Source: Lachnospiraceae bacterium
Lineage (GTDB): Bacteria; Bacillota; Clostridia; Lachnospirales; Lachnospiraceae
Direction of reading: 5' to 3'
DNA: 64,000 nt
Assembly: GCA_017482485.1 (NCBI GenBank)
Contig: JAFUMV010000026.1
Coordinates: 1-64,000 of the forward strand
Each line of letters starts with the position of its first letter. Position 1 is the first letter of the stretch. This document shows, piece by piece, positions 9,025-17,247 of the stretch. Both the position numbers and the translations under genes were made by a program. The notes under the pieces were generated by a model. The model saw only the letters and a list, made by a program, of their open reading frames with translations. It was not told the DNA's origin and ran no database searches.

Positions 9025-11358
9025 TCATCCCTTCTGAGGCTTCACAATCAGACAATCCGCCATGGTAAATACCCCGGTGCTTCCCCGATAAGTGCACCAC
9101 TGCGGCATCCTCTCATACCGGCGGGCCACCACACGCAGGGCGCCCACAGTCTCTCCCACAAAAAGCTCCACATCCGTCCTGTCGATCTCCCGGCGGGCGG
9201 GTCCCTCAGGCAGACGAACAGTCTGTTTCCAGATCAGATGATCCTTATCCGGTCCGGTATACAGCTCCACCGTTTCCGGATAAACGATGCCCGCACGATG
9301 ATGGGTCAGAAAACCCATGCTGACAGATTCCACAGCCCGGGCGGCCGCAAACTCGGCCGTCACATCCACGTCCTGAAGCGTACCGCGCCAGCGCCCATCC
9401 TGGTAATCCGTGGTGCCCCGCAGAGACTGAAGCAGATCTTCTATGCCGTTTCCGTGGAATACCGGACGCCAGTCGAATTCCGTAGGGCTGTAGAGCTTCA
9501 TATCTTTCAGGGAAAAGTGATACACTGCAGTCAGCACCTCGCTGTTTCCCCGTTCAGAAAAGAGCCTTGCCTTCAACACAGCATCGGATGAAATTGCTAT
9601 AGGGCTGTCATAAATCTCAGAATCCTCATTCGGCTCGCTGCCATCCAACGTATAACGAATTGTTCCCGCATCCCGTGCTGTCAGAGTCAGGTGCTGACAG
9701 GTTCCACAGGGGAACACGGATTCTTCGGGGCAGACTTCAGGTGCCATGAGAGGCACTGCGCGCTTCTTCCCGGGAACCATAACCGGAAACGGAACCGTAA
9801 TTTCATGCGCTTCCTCACCGGGATCCTCACCGAATACCAGACGGATGCAGCCATCCTGTGCGGCGATTCGTACCCCGTCACAGCCGGCCTTTAGAATGTT
9901 GCCCCGGGCAACCAGGAAACTGTAAGCAAAGCCTTCATGTACCATGCTGATTTCATTGTCATTTTGTTTTGCAAACACGGGGAGCCTGTCAAAGCAAAGC
10001 TGATACTGTCCGTGCAGGGTGAGTCCCGCCGGATCCATGATAAATTCGGCCAGCGTCTCTTCACCGTTCATAAGCCGCGCCCTGGCAGTACGCTCGTCCA
10101 CAGAATCGTAGATCATTTCGCCCACAGGCTCTGCTCCGTTTTCGTCCAGTAGACGGATGAAGGGACGATCTTCAATTCCTCCCCATATCTGCGAAAACAA
10201 CACAGGCAGAGCGTCAAAAGTGCTCGCTCTCCCCTTCATGGGGCTGTCCAGATAGCGGCTCTTATAGTCCTCCCGGAATAAAAACAGTTCCCGGATTCGC
10301 AGGCGCCGCTGCTCGCCAAGCAGGCTCACGCGATAATTGCAGGATGCGTAAATCTGCGTGCTCAGACCGTTTTGCTCGTTCCAGTCACTGCTCGCCTGAT
10401 AGCTCATGGGCGGCGTCAGACGGTACTGCTTCGTAAACCACCGGGCAGACTGAGCCATGGTTTCGATGCGAATGCGCCCCTCCTGCAGGAGCTTTTCCAG
10501 ATGCGCAAGCTGCATTCCAAAACCGGGCCGTATATTCGGCCAGAGGAATCCGTTCTCCTGCCCCACCTGCGCGTAGCCGATTCCCAGGGAATCCTCCTCT
10601 GTCAGACAGTTGAATATCCAGTTGATGAATTTGGGATCCCGCCCCGGCTGCCACGCAGGTTCCAGAGAATAGACGCCATGCAGTTTTTCCCTGGCATCGG
10701 CTTCGAAGTTGTAGATCGGATCCGGTCCCAGAAGGCGAAATACCGGCACGCCGAGCTGATTCTCTTTCGTTTGCGCAGGAATGAAAATATTTTTCCGGCA
10801 TGGAAAATAAATGCCGTTAGGATAGCCGCCCCAAAGGGTAAAACCATCCACACCCAGCTGGTCCCGACAGATGCAGCCCGCTGCCACGCCGTATTTTTCC
10901 GCAGCGTATCCCAGTGTCACATTATCGATAACCCAGGAGCCGATGGTCTCCGGATATTTTCCGAAGACGCTGTAAAAGTCCGCCATATAGGCATCCACCA
11001 GCTTTTTCCGATCTTTTGGAGGATATCCCAGCGAATATGTGCTGTCCACCCGGTCATCGAAGATTTCCTCCATCCGGCTGTCACGAAATCGAACCCCTGC
11101 CCGGCGGCACAGTTCCTCAGTGACTTCCCACCAGACGGAAATCTCGTCATTTTCATCCAGATAATCCATCAGAAGCGCCCGATATTTTTCATCAATCAGA
11201 GCGTCATGCTTTATGGCATAGGTGCCTGGGAAGCCATATTGTTTCATCAGAATCAACTGGTTGCGGATAGCCTCGAAATCATCGGGAACCCACTCACCGT
11301 TTTCTCTGAAATTATTGCGGATGAAATTGTAAATGTTGACGATTACAGTCTTTTTCAC
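9025..11358 (-). CDS. Uncharacterised 777-residue protein with deacetylase-like barrel and chitobiase-type C-terminal domain
   Basis: I do not recognise a named family for the N-terminal 330 residues. They contain barrel-like segments (ILMKQYGFPGTYAIKHDAL, GSWVIDNVTLGYAAEKYGV, FTLWGGYPNG) reminiscent of polysaccharide deacetylase or GH57/GH38-type folds. Residues about 560-620 (IRYTLDGSEPNEDSEIY, AVLKARLFSERG) match the chitobiase/beta-hexosaminidase C-terminal or Fn3-associated domain. The last 120 residues look like a discoidin-type beta-sandwich ending with VVARRYERMPQW. The probable start is a GTG at 11358 preceded by AGGAG. There is no signal peptide. Its position 32 bp before the GH51 gene suggests a glycan-processing role; the reaction is unknown. 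Confidence 0.6.
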   Translation of the reverse strand: MKKTVIVNIYNFIRNNFRENGEWVPDDFEAIRNQLILMKQYGFPGTYAIKHDALIDEKYRALLMDYLDENDEISVWWEVTEELCRRAGVRFRDSRMEEIFDDRVDSTYSLGYPPKDRKKLVDAYMADFYSVFGKYPETIGSWVIDNVTLGYAAEKYGVAAGCICRDQLGVDGFTLWGGYPNGIYFPCRKNIFIPAQTKENQLGVPVFRLLGPDPIYNFEADAREKLHGVYSLEPAWQPGRDPKFINWIFNCLTEEDSLGIGYAQVGQENGFLWPNIRPGFGMQLAHLEKLLQEGRIRIETMAQSARWFTKQYRLTPPMSYQASSDWNEQNGLSTQIYASCNYRVSLLGEQRRLRIRELFLFREDYKSRYLDSPMKGRASTFDALPVLFSQIWGGIEDRPFIRLLDENGAEPVGEMIYDSVDERTARARLMNGEETLAEFIMDPAGLTLHGQYQLCFDRLPVFAKQNDNEISMVHEGFAYSFLVARGNILKAGCDGVRIAAQDGCIRLVFGEDPGEEAHEITVPFPVMVPGKKRAVPLMAPEVCPEESVFPCGTCQHLTLTARDAGTIRYTLDGSEPNEDSEIYDSPIAISSDAVLKARLFSERGNSEVLTAVYHFSLKDMKLYSPTEFDWRPVFHGNGIEDLLQSLRGTTDYQDGRWRGTLQDVDVTAEFAAARAVESVSMGFLTHHRAGIVYPETVELYTGPDKDHLIWKQTVRLPEGPARREIDRTDVELFVGETVGALRVVARRYERMPQWCTYRGSTGVFTMADCLIVKPQKG

Positions 11359-11402
11359 GCTCTATCTCCTCTTCTTCCTAGTTTCACAAGATCCGTTCGC
11401 AT

Positions 11403-12218
11403 TTACACGTTCTTTTTTCTTCCCACGCTCTGCTTAACCTCACTCGGCGAAATGCCAAAGCGTTTGCGAAAACTCTTACTGAAAGCGAACTGATCCTTAT
11501 ACCCTAGAAGCTCCGCAATCTCGCTGAGCGTTTTCTCATTTTTGACAAGCATCCTGTAAGCCACATCCATTTTCCGATTCAGGATATATTCCAATGTTCG
11601 CATCCCCACTGCTGACTGAAAGAAATCCAGACATGCACGTTCGCTCATATTCAGATGCCCTGCCAGGGACTTCACATTAACACTCGCCAGATTATTGTAT
11701 ATGTACTGATCCGCCCTGCGGAAAATCCCTGTATCATTTTTCATCTCGGCCATTTCGAGACATTCCCTCTGCAGCAGGCAGAGCAGCGCGGAAAACACAT
11801 AAGATGCAGCTTTGACATCCTTCCGTTTCAAACTGCTCAATGCCTCTTCACACAGCCGCAGCTCCACGTTGCTCAATACTGTCGATTGCGGAATTTCCAG
11901 CGGCAACTTCAGCAAATCCGTTTCCAGACATCGGAATTCAAACCACCAGAAGTTCCATGCGGAATTCAGGCTGTAACATTGGAATTTTTCCTTTGATGCG
12001 TCAAACAGCAGGATATCATCAGACTTTATCTCAATCTGCTTATTCTCAAGACAAATCCTTCCCTGACCGCTCAGCGTCATGACAAGAACCATACCATCAG
12101 GTATCACCTCATGCTGTTCGAAATGCTTGTTATCCGCCATAACATAATGTATGGACTCCACTGTCACAGGACTGATATTGTATTTTTGATCTGAAGTTCC
12201 GTAATCTATGTATTGCAT
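11403..12218 (-). CDS. AraC-family transcriptional regulator
   Basis: A 271-residue regulator. Residues 1-140 form a cupin-like ligand-binding domain (PDGMVLVMTLSGQGRICLENKQIEIKSDDILLFDA read in segments). The last 100 residues hold two helix-turn-helix motifs (VKSLAGHLNMSERACLDFF and LSEIAELLGYKDQFAFSKSFRKRFG) with the conserved ending GISPSEVK. The AAAGGAAG site supports the start. It lies between the oxidoreductase gene and the 777-residue protein, on the same strand as the glycosidases, and probably senses a sugar released by the pathway. The ligand and target genes are unknown. Confidence 0.92.
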   Translation of the reverse strand: MQYIDYGTSDQKYNISPVTVESIHYVMADNKHFEQHEVIPDGMVLVMTLSGQGRICLENKQIEIKSDDILLFDASKEKFQCYSLNSAWNFWWFEFRCLETDLLKLPLEIPQSTVLSNVELRLCEEALSSLKRKDVKAASYVFSALLCLLQRECLEMAEMKNDTGIFRRADQYIYNNLASVNVKSLAGHLNMSERACLDFFQSAVGMRTLEYILNRKMDVAYRMLVKNEKTLSEIAELLGYKDQFAFSKSFRKRFGISPSEVKQSVGRKKNV

Positions 12219-12352
12219 AATAACTTCCTTTCATCCAGCTAAACCAAGGTGTCTCTTTTTGTCCTTATGCACATTGTACCAATTTGCTGCTTCCAATTCA
12301 CTCGACCAATGGTTTCCCTGTAGAATGGATGCTTATCAAAGTCTATACTTTA

Positions 12353-13489
12353 TTAAAACTCCGGCACCACAACAGGCTCACCATTCTTCATCGCCGATTC
12401 ATGTGCGCATATTCCCGCCGCTGTAATATTGCCGCCTAACACCTCATCGATATAGGGCTTTCTGTTTTCAACAATGCTCATAACGAACTCATGCACGAGA
12501 TGAGGATGTGATCCATGATGGCCGCCGCCGGCTCCCACGGACAGGGATTCCTGCGGATTTAACGGGTCGTAATTGCCGCCCACCGTAAAGTGCTGTATCT
12601 CTTCCGGAAGATTTTTATAGAAGTTAGGCATCTGTTTTGTCTCATAATAAGTTTCTTTTCCGCGCCTGTCTCCGTCACATTCACGCAGCGTGGTAATATA
12701 AGGAATATCTCCGTCAGAAAATCCCCATTCGAATGATTTTTTGCTGCCGTAAACAAACAATCCTTCCTGATATGCGCGCGCGGTCTCAAAGAGGGAACGG
12801 GTTGCCTCACCTTTTAAGCCGTTCTCAAATTCAAACAGGGCACTTTCCACCGGGAAAGGATTTCCGTACTGTTTATGCAGCCATTCTTCCATCGTACCGG
12901 AACCGAAACAGTTCACTCTCTTAATTCTGGAACCGGAAAGCGCTACCATCGGGGCGATTGCATGTGTTCCGTAATACATGGGAGGCAGTCCCATCCAGTA
13001 GTCAGGCCACTGAGACATGTCCTGATAATGTGATCCGCGCAGAAACTGAATTCTGCCAAGCTCACCGCTCTCCAGCATCTGTTTCACATACAGATACTGA
13101 TAGGTGTACAGCGTAGTTTCCATCATCATGTAATTTTTCCCGGATTTGCGCACCGCTTCGGTAATCCTCCTGATTCCTTCCAGGTAAATGGCCATCGGGA
13201 CAGTACATGCACAATGTTTACCGGATTCCAGAACGGCTATGGTCTGTTCCTCGTGAAGCGGTATGGGGGTTACAAGATGCACTGCATCAAGAGTATCATC
13301 TGCCAGAATCTCCTCAAAGCTGGAGTACTTCTTTTCGATCCCATGGTATGCTGCCACTTCGTTGAGCACATCCGGATTGGTATCAAACAGCCCCACAGAA
13401 TTTACCATGGGATGATTTTTCCAGATTCCCGCAAAAGCACCGCCGAAACCCATCCCCACAAGTGCGACATTGATCTTCTTCATACACAT
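12353..13489 (-). CDS. Gfo/Idh/MocA-family NAD(P)-dependent oxidoreductase
   Basis: A 378-residue protein with an N-terminal Rossmann fold (KINVALVGMGFGGAFAGIW, the GxGxxG dinucleotide site) and the family's C-terminal alpha/beta domain. DAVHLVTPIPLHEEQTIAVL is the usual NAD-side loop, and SGKHCACTVPMA replaces the common ExP/K-P motif, so the catalytic lysine is not obvious. Members oxidise or epimerise sugars, inositols or sugar acids. An AAGGAGG site lies ten bases before the ATG at 13489. It is divergent from the AraC gene at 13669, with 179 bp of shared control region. The very C-terminal motif HESAMKNGE recurs in a remnant at 60531-60587. Confidence 0.9.
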   Translation of the reverse strand: MCMKKINVALVGMGFGGAFAGIWKNHPMVNSVGLFDTNPDVLNEVAAYHGIEKKYSSFEEILADDTLDAVHLVTPIPLHEEQTIAVLESGKHCACTVPMAIYLEGIRRITEAVRKSGKNYMMMETTLYTYQYLYVKQMLESGELGRIQFLRGSHYQDMSQWPDYWMGLPPMYYGTHAIAPMVALSGSRIKRVNCFGSGTMEEWLHKQYGNPFPVESALFEFENGLKGEATRSLFETARAYQEGLFVYGSKKSFEWGFSDGDIPYITTLRECDGDRRGKETYYETKQMPNFYKNLPEEIQHFTVGGNYDPLNPQESLSVGAGGGHHGSHPHLVHEFVMSIVENRKPYIDEVLGGNITAAGICAHESAMKNGEPVVVPEF

Positions 13490-13590
13490 ATGTAAAATAC
13501 CTCCTTAATAAATAATTTTTCATTCCTATCAGAATGATATGTTAAACTGGCTTACACATTAAAAATACATCACAACGGCCTGTAATTCCA

Positions 13591-13619
13591 TTGCCACAAC
13601 AGGCAGAAACATGTATAAT
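13591..13619 (+). promoter_or_regulatory. Sigma-A type promoter for the divergent AraC gene
   Basis: TTGCCA at 13591-13596 and TATAAT at 13614-13619 are separated by 17 bases, a near-consensus housekeeping promoter pointing at the AraC gene that starts at 13669. The predicted transcript leader is about 40 bases and contains the GGGAGG ribosome site at 13655-13660. Confidence 0.75.
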
Positions 13620-13668
13620 ATGGACAACTGCTATACAAAAAGAATAGCATGCCCGGGAGGAAAACGAT

Positions 13669-14487
13669 GTGACCACACAATACTATGCCATGAACGCAAA
13701 ACGGGTTTTCTCTGATGCAAACTACAATACCTATATCCACGGCGCACTGCATCCTGACCGCATCATGCAGGAACACGATTTTGTATACATCCTGTCAGGT
13801 TCCTGGGATATTTATCAGGAAGACACACTCTATTCCCTGACCGCCGGTGATGTACTTCTGCTTCATGCCGGAAAGCATCATTACGGGCTTACGCCCTGCG
13901 CTCCGGGCACCAGAACGATGTATATCCATATCGGAACCGCTGCAGACGATCGGACGGGTGAAGCACAACTTTCGTCCAAACCTGAAAATAGCGATATTGT
14001 TTCCCTGCCGACACTGATCAACTGCCGCGGCAACAGCATAGTTCAATCACTTTTTGCAGATATCATATATGCATTGAATACAAAATCATACGGATATGAA
14101 GTACGGCTGAACGCCCTGTTTTCTCTGCTGCTTCTGGAAATGCACAGCAGTCTGAGTGTCGTCGCTTCTGAGCAGGATGAAGCTGTAGAAAAAATCATCC
14201 GGCTTTTTCAGCGTAATCCCGAAAAACATTACACCGTCAAACAGCTTGCCGATTATCTTTCTATCAGCGAAAAAACGCTTTCCAGACGCTTTCTGAAATA
14301 CTGCGGAAAAACTGTTTACGCTTATCAATACGATCTGAAACTTGAAGCAGTTCGCCAGTTTCTTACGGTAAATCCCGCTGCAACGCTGCGGGAAGCCGCA
14401 CTCAACTATGGTTTTTGTGATGAATTTCACTTAAGCAAGACTTTTAAAAAGAAATTTGGTGTTTCCCCCAAATTTTTATTGAAATGA
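13669..14487 (+). CDS. AraC-family transcriptional regulator (cupin plus HTH)
   Basis: A 272-residue regulator with an N-terminal cupin (HDFVYILSGSWDIYQ, LTAGDVLLLHAGKHHYG) and a C-terminal AraC DNA-binding domain (VKQLADYLSISEKTLSRRF, LREAALNYGFCDEFHLSKTFKKKFGVSP). The start is a GTG at 13669 preceded by GGGAGG; the overlapping ATG at 13667 is followed at once by TGA. It is transcribed away from the oxidoreductase gene at 13489, a typical local-regulator arrangement. It is followed closely by a broken AraC relative. The inducer is unknown. Confidence 0.92.
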   Translation: MTTQYYAMNAKRVFSDANYNTYIHGALHPDRIMQEHDFVYILSGSWDIYQEDTLYSLTAGDVLLLHAGKHHYGLTPCAPGTRTMYIHIGTAADDRTGEAQLSSKPENSDIVSLPTLINCRGNSIVQSLFADIIYALNTKSYGYEVRLNALFSLLLLEMHSSLSVVASEQDEAVEKIIRLFQRNPEKHYTVKQLADYLSISEKTLSRRFLKYCGKTVYAYQYDLKLEAVRQFLTVNPAATLREAALNYGFCDEFHLSKTFKKKFGVSPKFLLK

Positions 14488-14505
14488 TACGGGAGGTATA
14501 TGTAT

Positions 14506-14894
14506 ATGTCAAAAGCGTTGAACGCGTATGAACCGCCTATGTGTACTGCTAACAGAATCGTACTTACACAGGAGCTGCTCCAAATTCCGGGCATCCGCAC
14601 TTTTGGCTGGCAGCGCGATATTTCTGCCACCAGCCCTCTGCAGGACCATTTTCATGAAGATGCTCTGGAACTGACGTTTATCGTGAACGGCAGTTCCCCA
14701 AGAGACTATATCAACACAAAAAAATAGAAGCAGCCAAACAGCTGCTTCTGAATGGAAAATCCGTAACCGCAGTTGCTGCGGAGCTGAGCTTCAGCACGAG
14801 CAGTTACTTCACTGCCGTGTTTAAAAAGTATACCACCATCACTCCGTCAGAGTTTCTGAGCACTGCCTACGCTCCTCCTGGGACTTTAGGTTAA
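14506..14894 (+). pseudogene. AraC-family regulator remnant: internal deletion plus frameshift
   Basis: The first 55-60 codons encode the beginning of an AraC cupin (DHFHEDALELTFIVNG). They run directly into SPRDYINTKKIEAAKQLL, which belongs to the linker between the two helix-turn-helix motifs of the DNA-binding domain, so roughly 150 internal residues are missing. The frame is also broken in a run of seven A residues at about 14718-14724, right before a TAG. The other frame continues with VTAVAAELSFSTSSYF and ends with TPSEFL near 14894. A GGGAGG site precedes the start. The 3' end overlaps the end of the convergent GH78 gene by 56 bp. Confidence 0.85.
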
Positions 14895-17217
14895 AAATAT
14901 GCAATCCTTCTTCCACTATGATATTCTTTCTGCCATCCGCCAGCCTATGACCGTCTGTGAGCACAACGCTTCCCTTCATACCCGCAGGCACCTCCACCGT
15001 CAGCTTGATATGTTCTTCTTCGCGTTCCCACCTTGCAGACAGTTTTCCGTATTCATTTTCATAATAGCCCTCCGCAAAGGTCAGCTCCTTCAAATAATGA
15101 GGTGATATTTCAAATGAGGAAATGTCATCCGCCGTCGGATTGGGCTTGATGCCGGCAACATTCTGGATCATCCAGCTGCTCACATCGCCCAGGAAGTGGT
15201 GGTTTCTGGAATTCGCATCATCATCCTCCATTTGCATAAAGCTCTCCCACATGGAGGTCGCTCCGTTTTCAACCCAGTATCCGTAGCAGTGGGGGTGTCT
15301 GGAGGTGATCATATGATAGGCCAGTTCGGATTCACCGATACGGGTCAGCGCATGGAATATATAGCGCAGACCGATCATACCGCAGGCGTTCACATCGCCG
15401 TCCCGGTGAATGATCTCAACCAGTCTCTTTCCTGCTTCTTCGATTTCATCTGCATCGAACAATCCCGTCTCAATCGCCACAGCCTGGGAAGTCTGACAAT
15501 TGCCCGCCACAATCCTGGTTTTTGGGTCAATCAGATGAGTTCTGATCGCATTCCTGTACATCTGCGCCATTTCCAGCGCATAATTTTTCTCAGCCGTGCA
15601 TCCGATCTCGCCGAATAAAAACGCTGCTTTCACAGAAATATCATGCAGTTCTGCGGTATCTGTAAACACCAGCGGGGAAGCAGTATTCTTTGTTATTTTC
15701 ACGTTCGGATCCATCCAGTCATTCAGCCCGATGGCTACCAGCCCCCGCTCATCCCTTCTGGATGCCGCATAGCACAGATATCGCATGATCATGAAAACAT
15801 TTTCCTGAATAATGCTCTTATCACCGGTATACTTATACACATAATAAGGAAGATTCACACAGACGCTGTCCCATGCAGGACCGTTGCCCCATGCAAAGCC
15901 CCATCCGCCGGTGGGCACGATGCCGGGAAGACTTCCGTTTGGTGCCTGGGCCATACGGATATTATCCATCCACTCTTTTAAACTCCTGCCTGCATGCAGA
16001 TTCAGCATCATATGTTCAGAGGAAACCGAAGCATCACCGGTCCAGCCATTCTTTTCTCTGTGAGGACAGTCGGTGGGAAAATAGTAAAAGTTGGCCAGGT
16101 CGGAACGCCTCACCATGTCCTGCAGCCTGTTGAGCGTATCATCAGAAGAAACAAAGCCGGCCCGGCTCTTTATATCGGAGTTCATCACCCATGCTGTCAG
16201 TGCATCTTCAATGGCCTGATCTTCTTCCAGACCTTCTACGTATGCATATCTGAAACCGTCATATTTGAACTTGGGCACAAAATACTCTTCTCCACCTTTA
16301 CAGATGTACACATCCGTCTGATGATATTCCAAATATTTGTCCACACAGTCCGGCCCGTTAAAAATCGTGGTATTCACAGAGAATTTTCCATCAATCAGGT
16401 GTTCCTCACCGTGACGGATCACGATCTTCTGACCGGGTCTGCCGTTAATGTGCAGGACCGTAAGCCCCGCAGTATTCACACCGAAATCATAAACATAAAC
16501 ATTCTCTCTGATAGTGCTTTCAAAAGGCTCCGATCCGGGAGCAGTTGTCCTGTATCCAAAAGGAAGAACATCATAATGCTTTATCTCAACGGGTTTGCGC
16601 TTTTGCGTGCATACGATCGGATCCGAATCACAAAGCTTTTTCTTCCCTCCGGGCGTTTTCTCCGCTTTCGCATTGTTCCACGCGCTGTCATCAAAACCCG
16701 GCTCATTCCAACCGGGAATCTCCCGTCTCGCATCATAATGACAGCCCATTCTCAGATCATCGAAAATTACCGGTGAATCGTGCGTTTTAAAGGTCTCATC
16801 CGCTTCCATCTCAAAAACATTCTCTGCGTCTGAAGCTTCCAGACAGAGCGCGACGGTAACGGGACCGCGGCAGTGTGCGTTCTGGAAATTCCAGATAAAA
16901 CCGCCGAAACTGTTTCTGAAACCATTACCCAGCAGGATACCTATAACATTGGCACCTTCATTTAATAAATCGGTAATGTCATAATTATCATAATAACAGA
17001 TATCATCGGGATTGCTGATATAAGGGGCCAGAGGACCCTTGGTGATATCCTTTCCATTGATGTGCAGCTCGTAAAACCCGAGCCCGCAGATCGTAATCTC
17101 CGCCTTTGTGGGCTTGAAATCCAACGAGAATTCTTTTCTCAAATACGGCGCAGGAACGTGATTTTCAAAATCACACAATCTGTCTCCTGCTTTAATGAAG
17201 CTTTCTGATAATTTCAT
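14839..17217 (-). CDS. GH78 alpha-L-rhamnosidase
   Basis: A 792-residue enzyme with the full GH78 layout: an N-terminal beta-sandwich (ITICGLGFYELHINGKDI), the rhamnosidase concanavalin-like domain (VYVYDFGVNTAGL), the (alpha/alpha)6 catalytic barrel and a C-terminal domain. The family signature DCPHREKNGWTGD is at residues 383-395 and supplies acidic catalytic residues; WESF near 660 holds the likely general base. It releases terminal alpha-L-rhamnose from rhamnogalacturonan fragments or plant glycosides. No signal peptide is present, so the substrate must be imported. The start is supported by AAGGAG. It follows the GH95 gene by 30 bp. Confidence 0.93.
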   Translation of the reverse strand: MKLSESFIKAGDRLCDFENHVPAPYLRKEFSLDFKPTKAEITICGLGFYELHINGKDITKGPLAPYISNPDDICYYDNYDITDLLNEGANVIGILLGNGFRNSFGGFIWNFQNAHCRGPVTVALCLEASDAENVFEMEADETFKTHDSPVIFDDLRMGCHYDARREIPGWNEPGFDDSAWNNAKAEKTPGGKKKLCDSDPIVCTQKRKPVEIKHYDVLPFGYRTTAPGSEPFESTIRENVYVYDFGVNTAGLTVLHINGRPGQKIVIRHGEEHLIDGKFSVNTTIFNGPDCVDKYLEYHQTDVYICKGGEEYFVPKFKYDGFRYAYVEGLEEDQAIEDALTAWVMNSDIKSRAGFVSSDDTLNRLQDMVRRSDLANFYYFPTDCPHREKNGWTGDASVSSEHMMLNLHAGRSLKEWMDNIRMAQAPNGSLPGIVPTGGWGFAWGNGPAWDSVCVNLPYYVYKYTGDKSIIQENVFMIMRYLCYAASRRDERGLVAIGLNDWMDPNVKITKNTASPLVFTDTAELHDISVKAAFLFGEIGCTAEKNYALEMAQMYRNAIRTHLIDPKTRIVAGNCQTSQAVAIETGLFDADEIEEAGKRLVEIIHRDGDVNACGMIGLRYIFHALTRIGESELAYHMITSRHPHCYGYWVENGATSMWESFMQMEDDDANSRNHHFLGDVSSWMIQNVAGIKPNPTADDISSFEISPHYLKELTFAEGYYENEYGKLSARWEREEEHIKLTVEVPAGMKGSVVLTDGHRLADGRKNIIVEEGLHIFNLKSQEERRQCSETLTE

Positions 17218-17247
17218 CCCGATTCTCCTTTTCGTATGACTTCAGTT

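Noticed and set aside
7502..9100. Longer form of the GH51 enzyme starting at 9100
   Set aside because: The extra 36 codons overlap the preceding gene and look unlike GH51 proteins, and a strong ribosome site precedes the paired ATG at 8992/8989.
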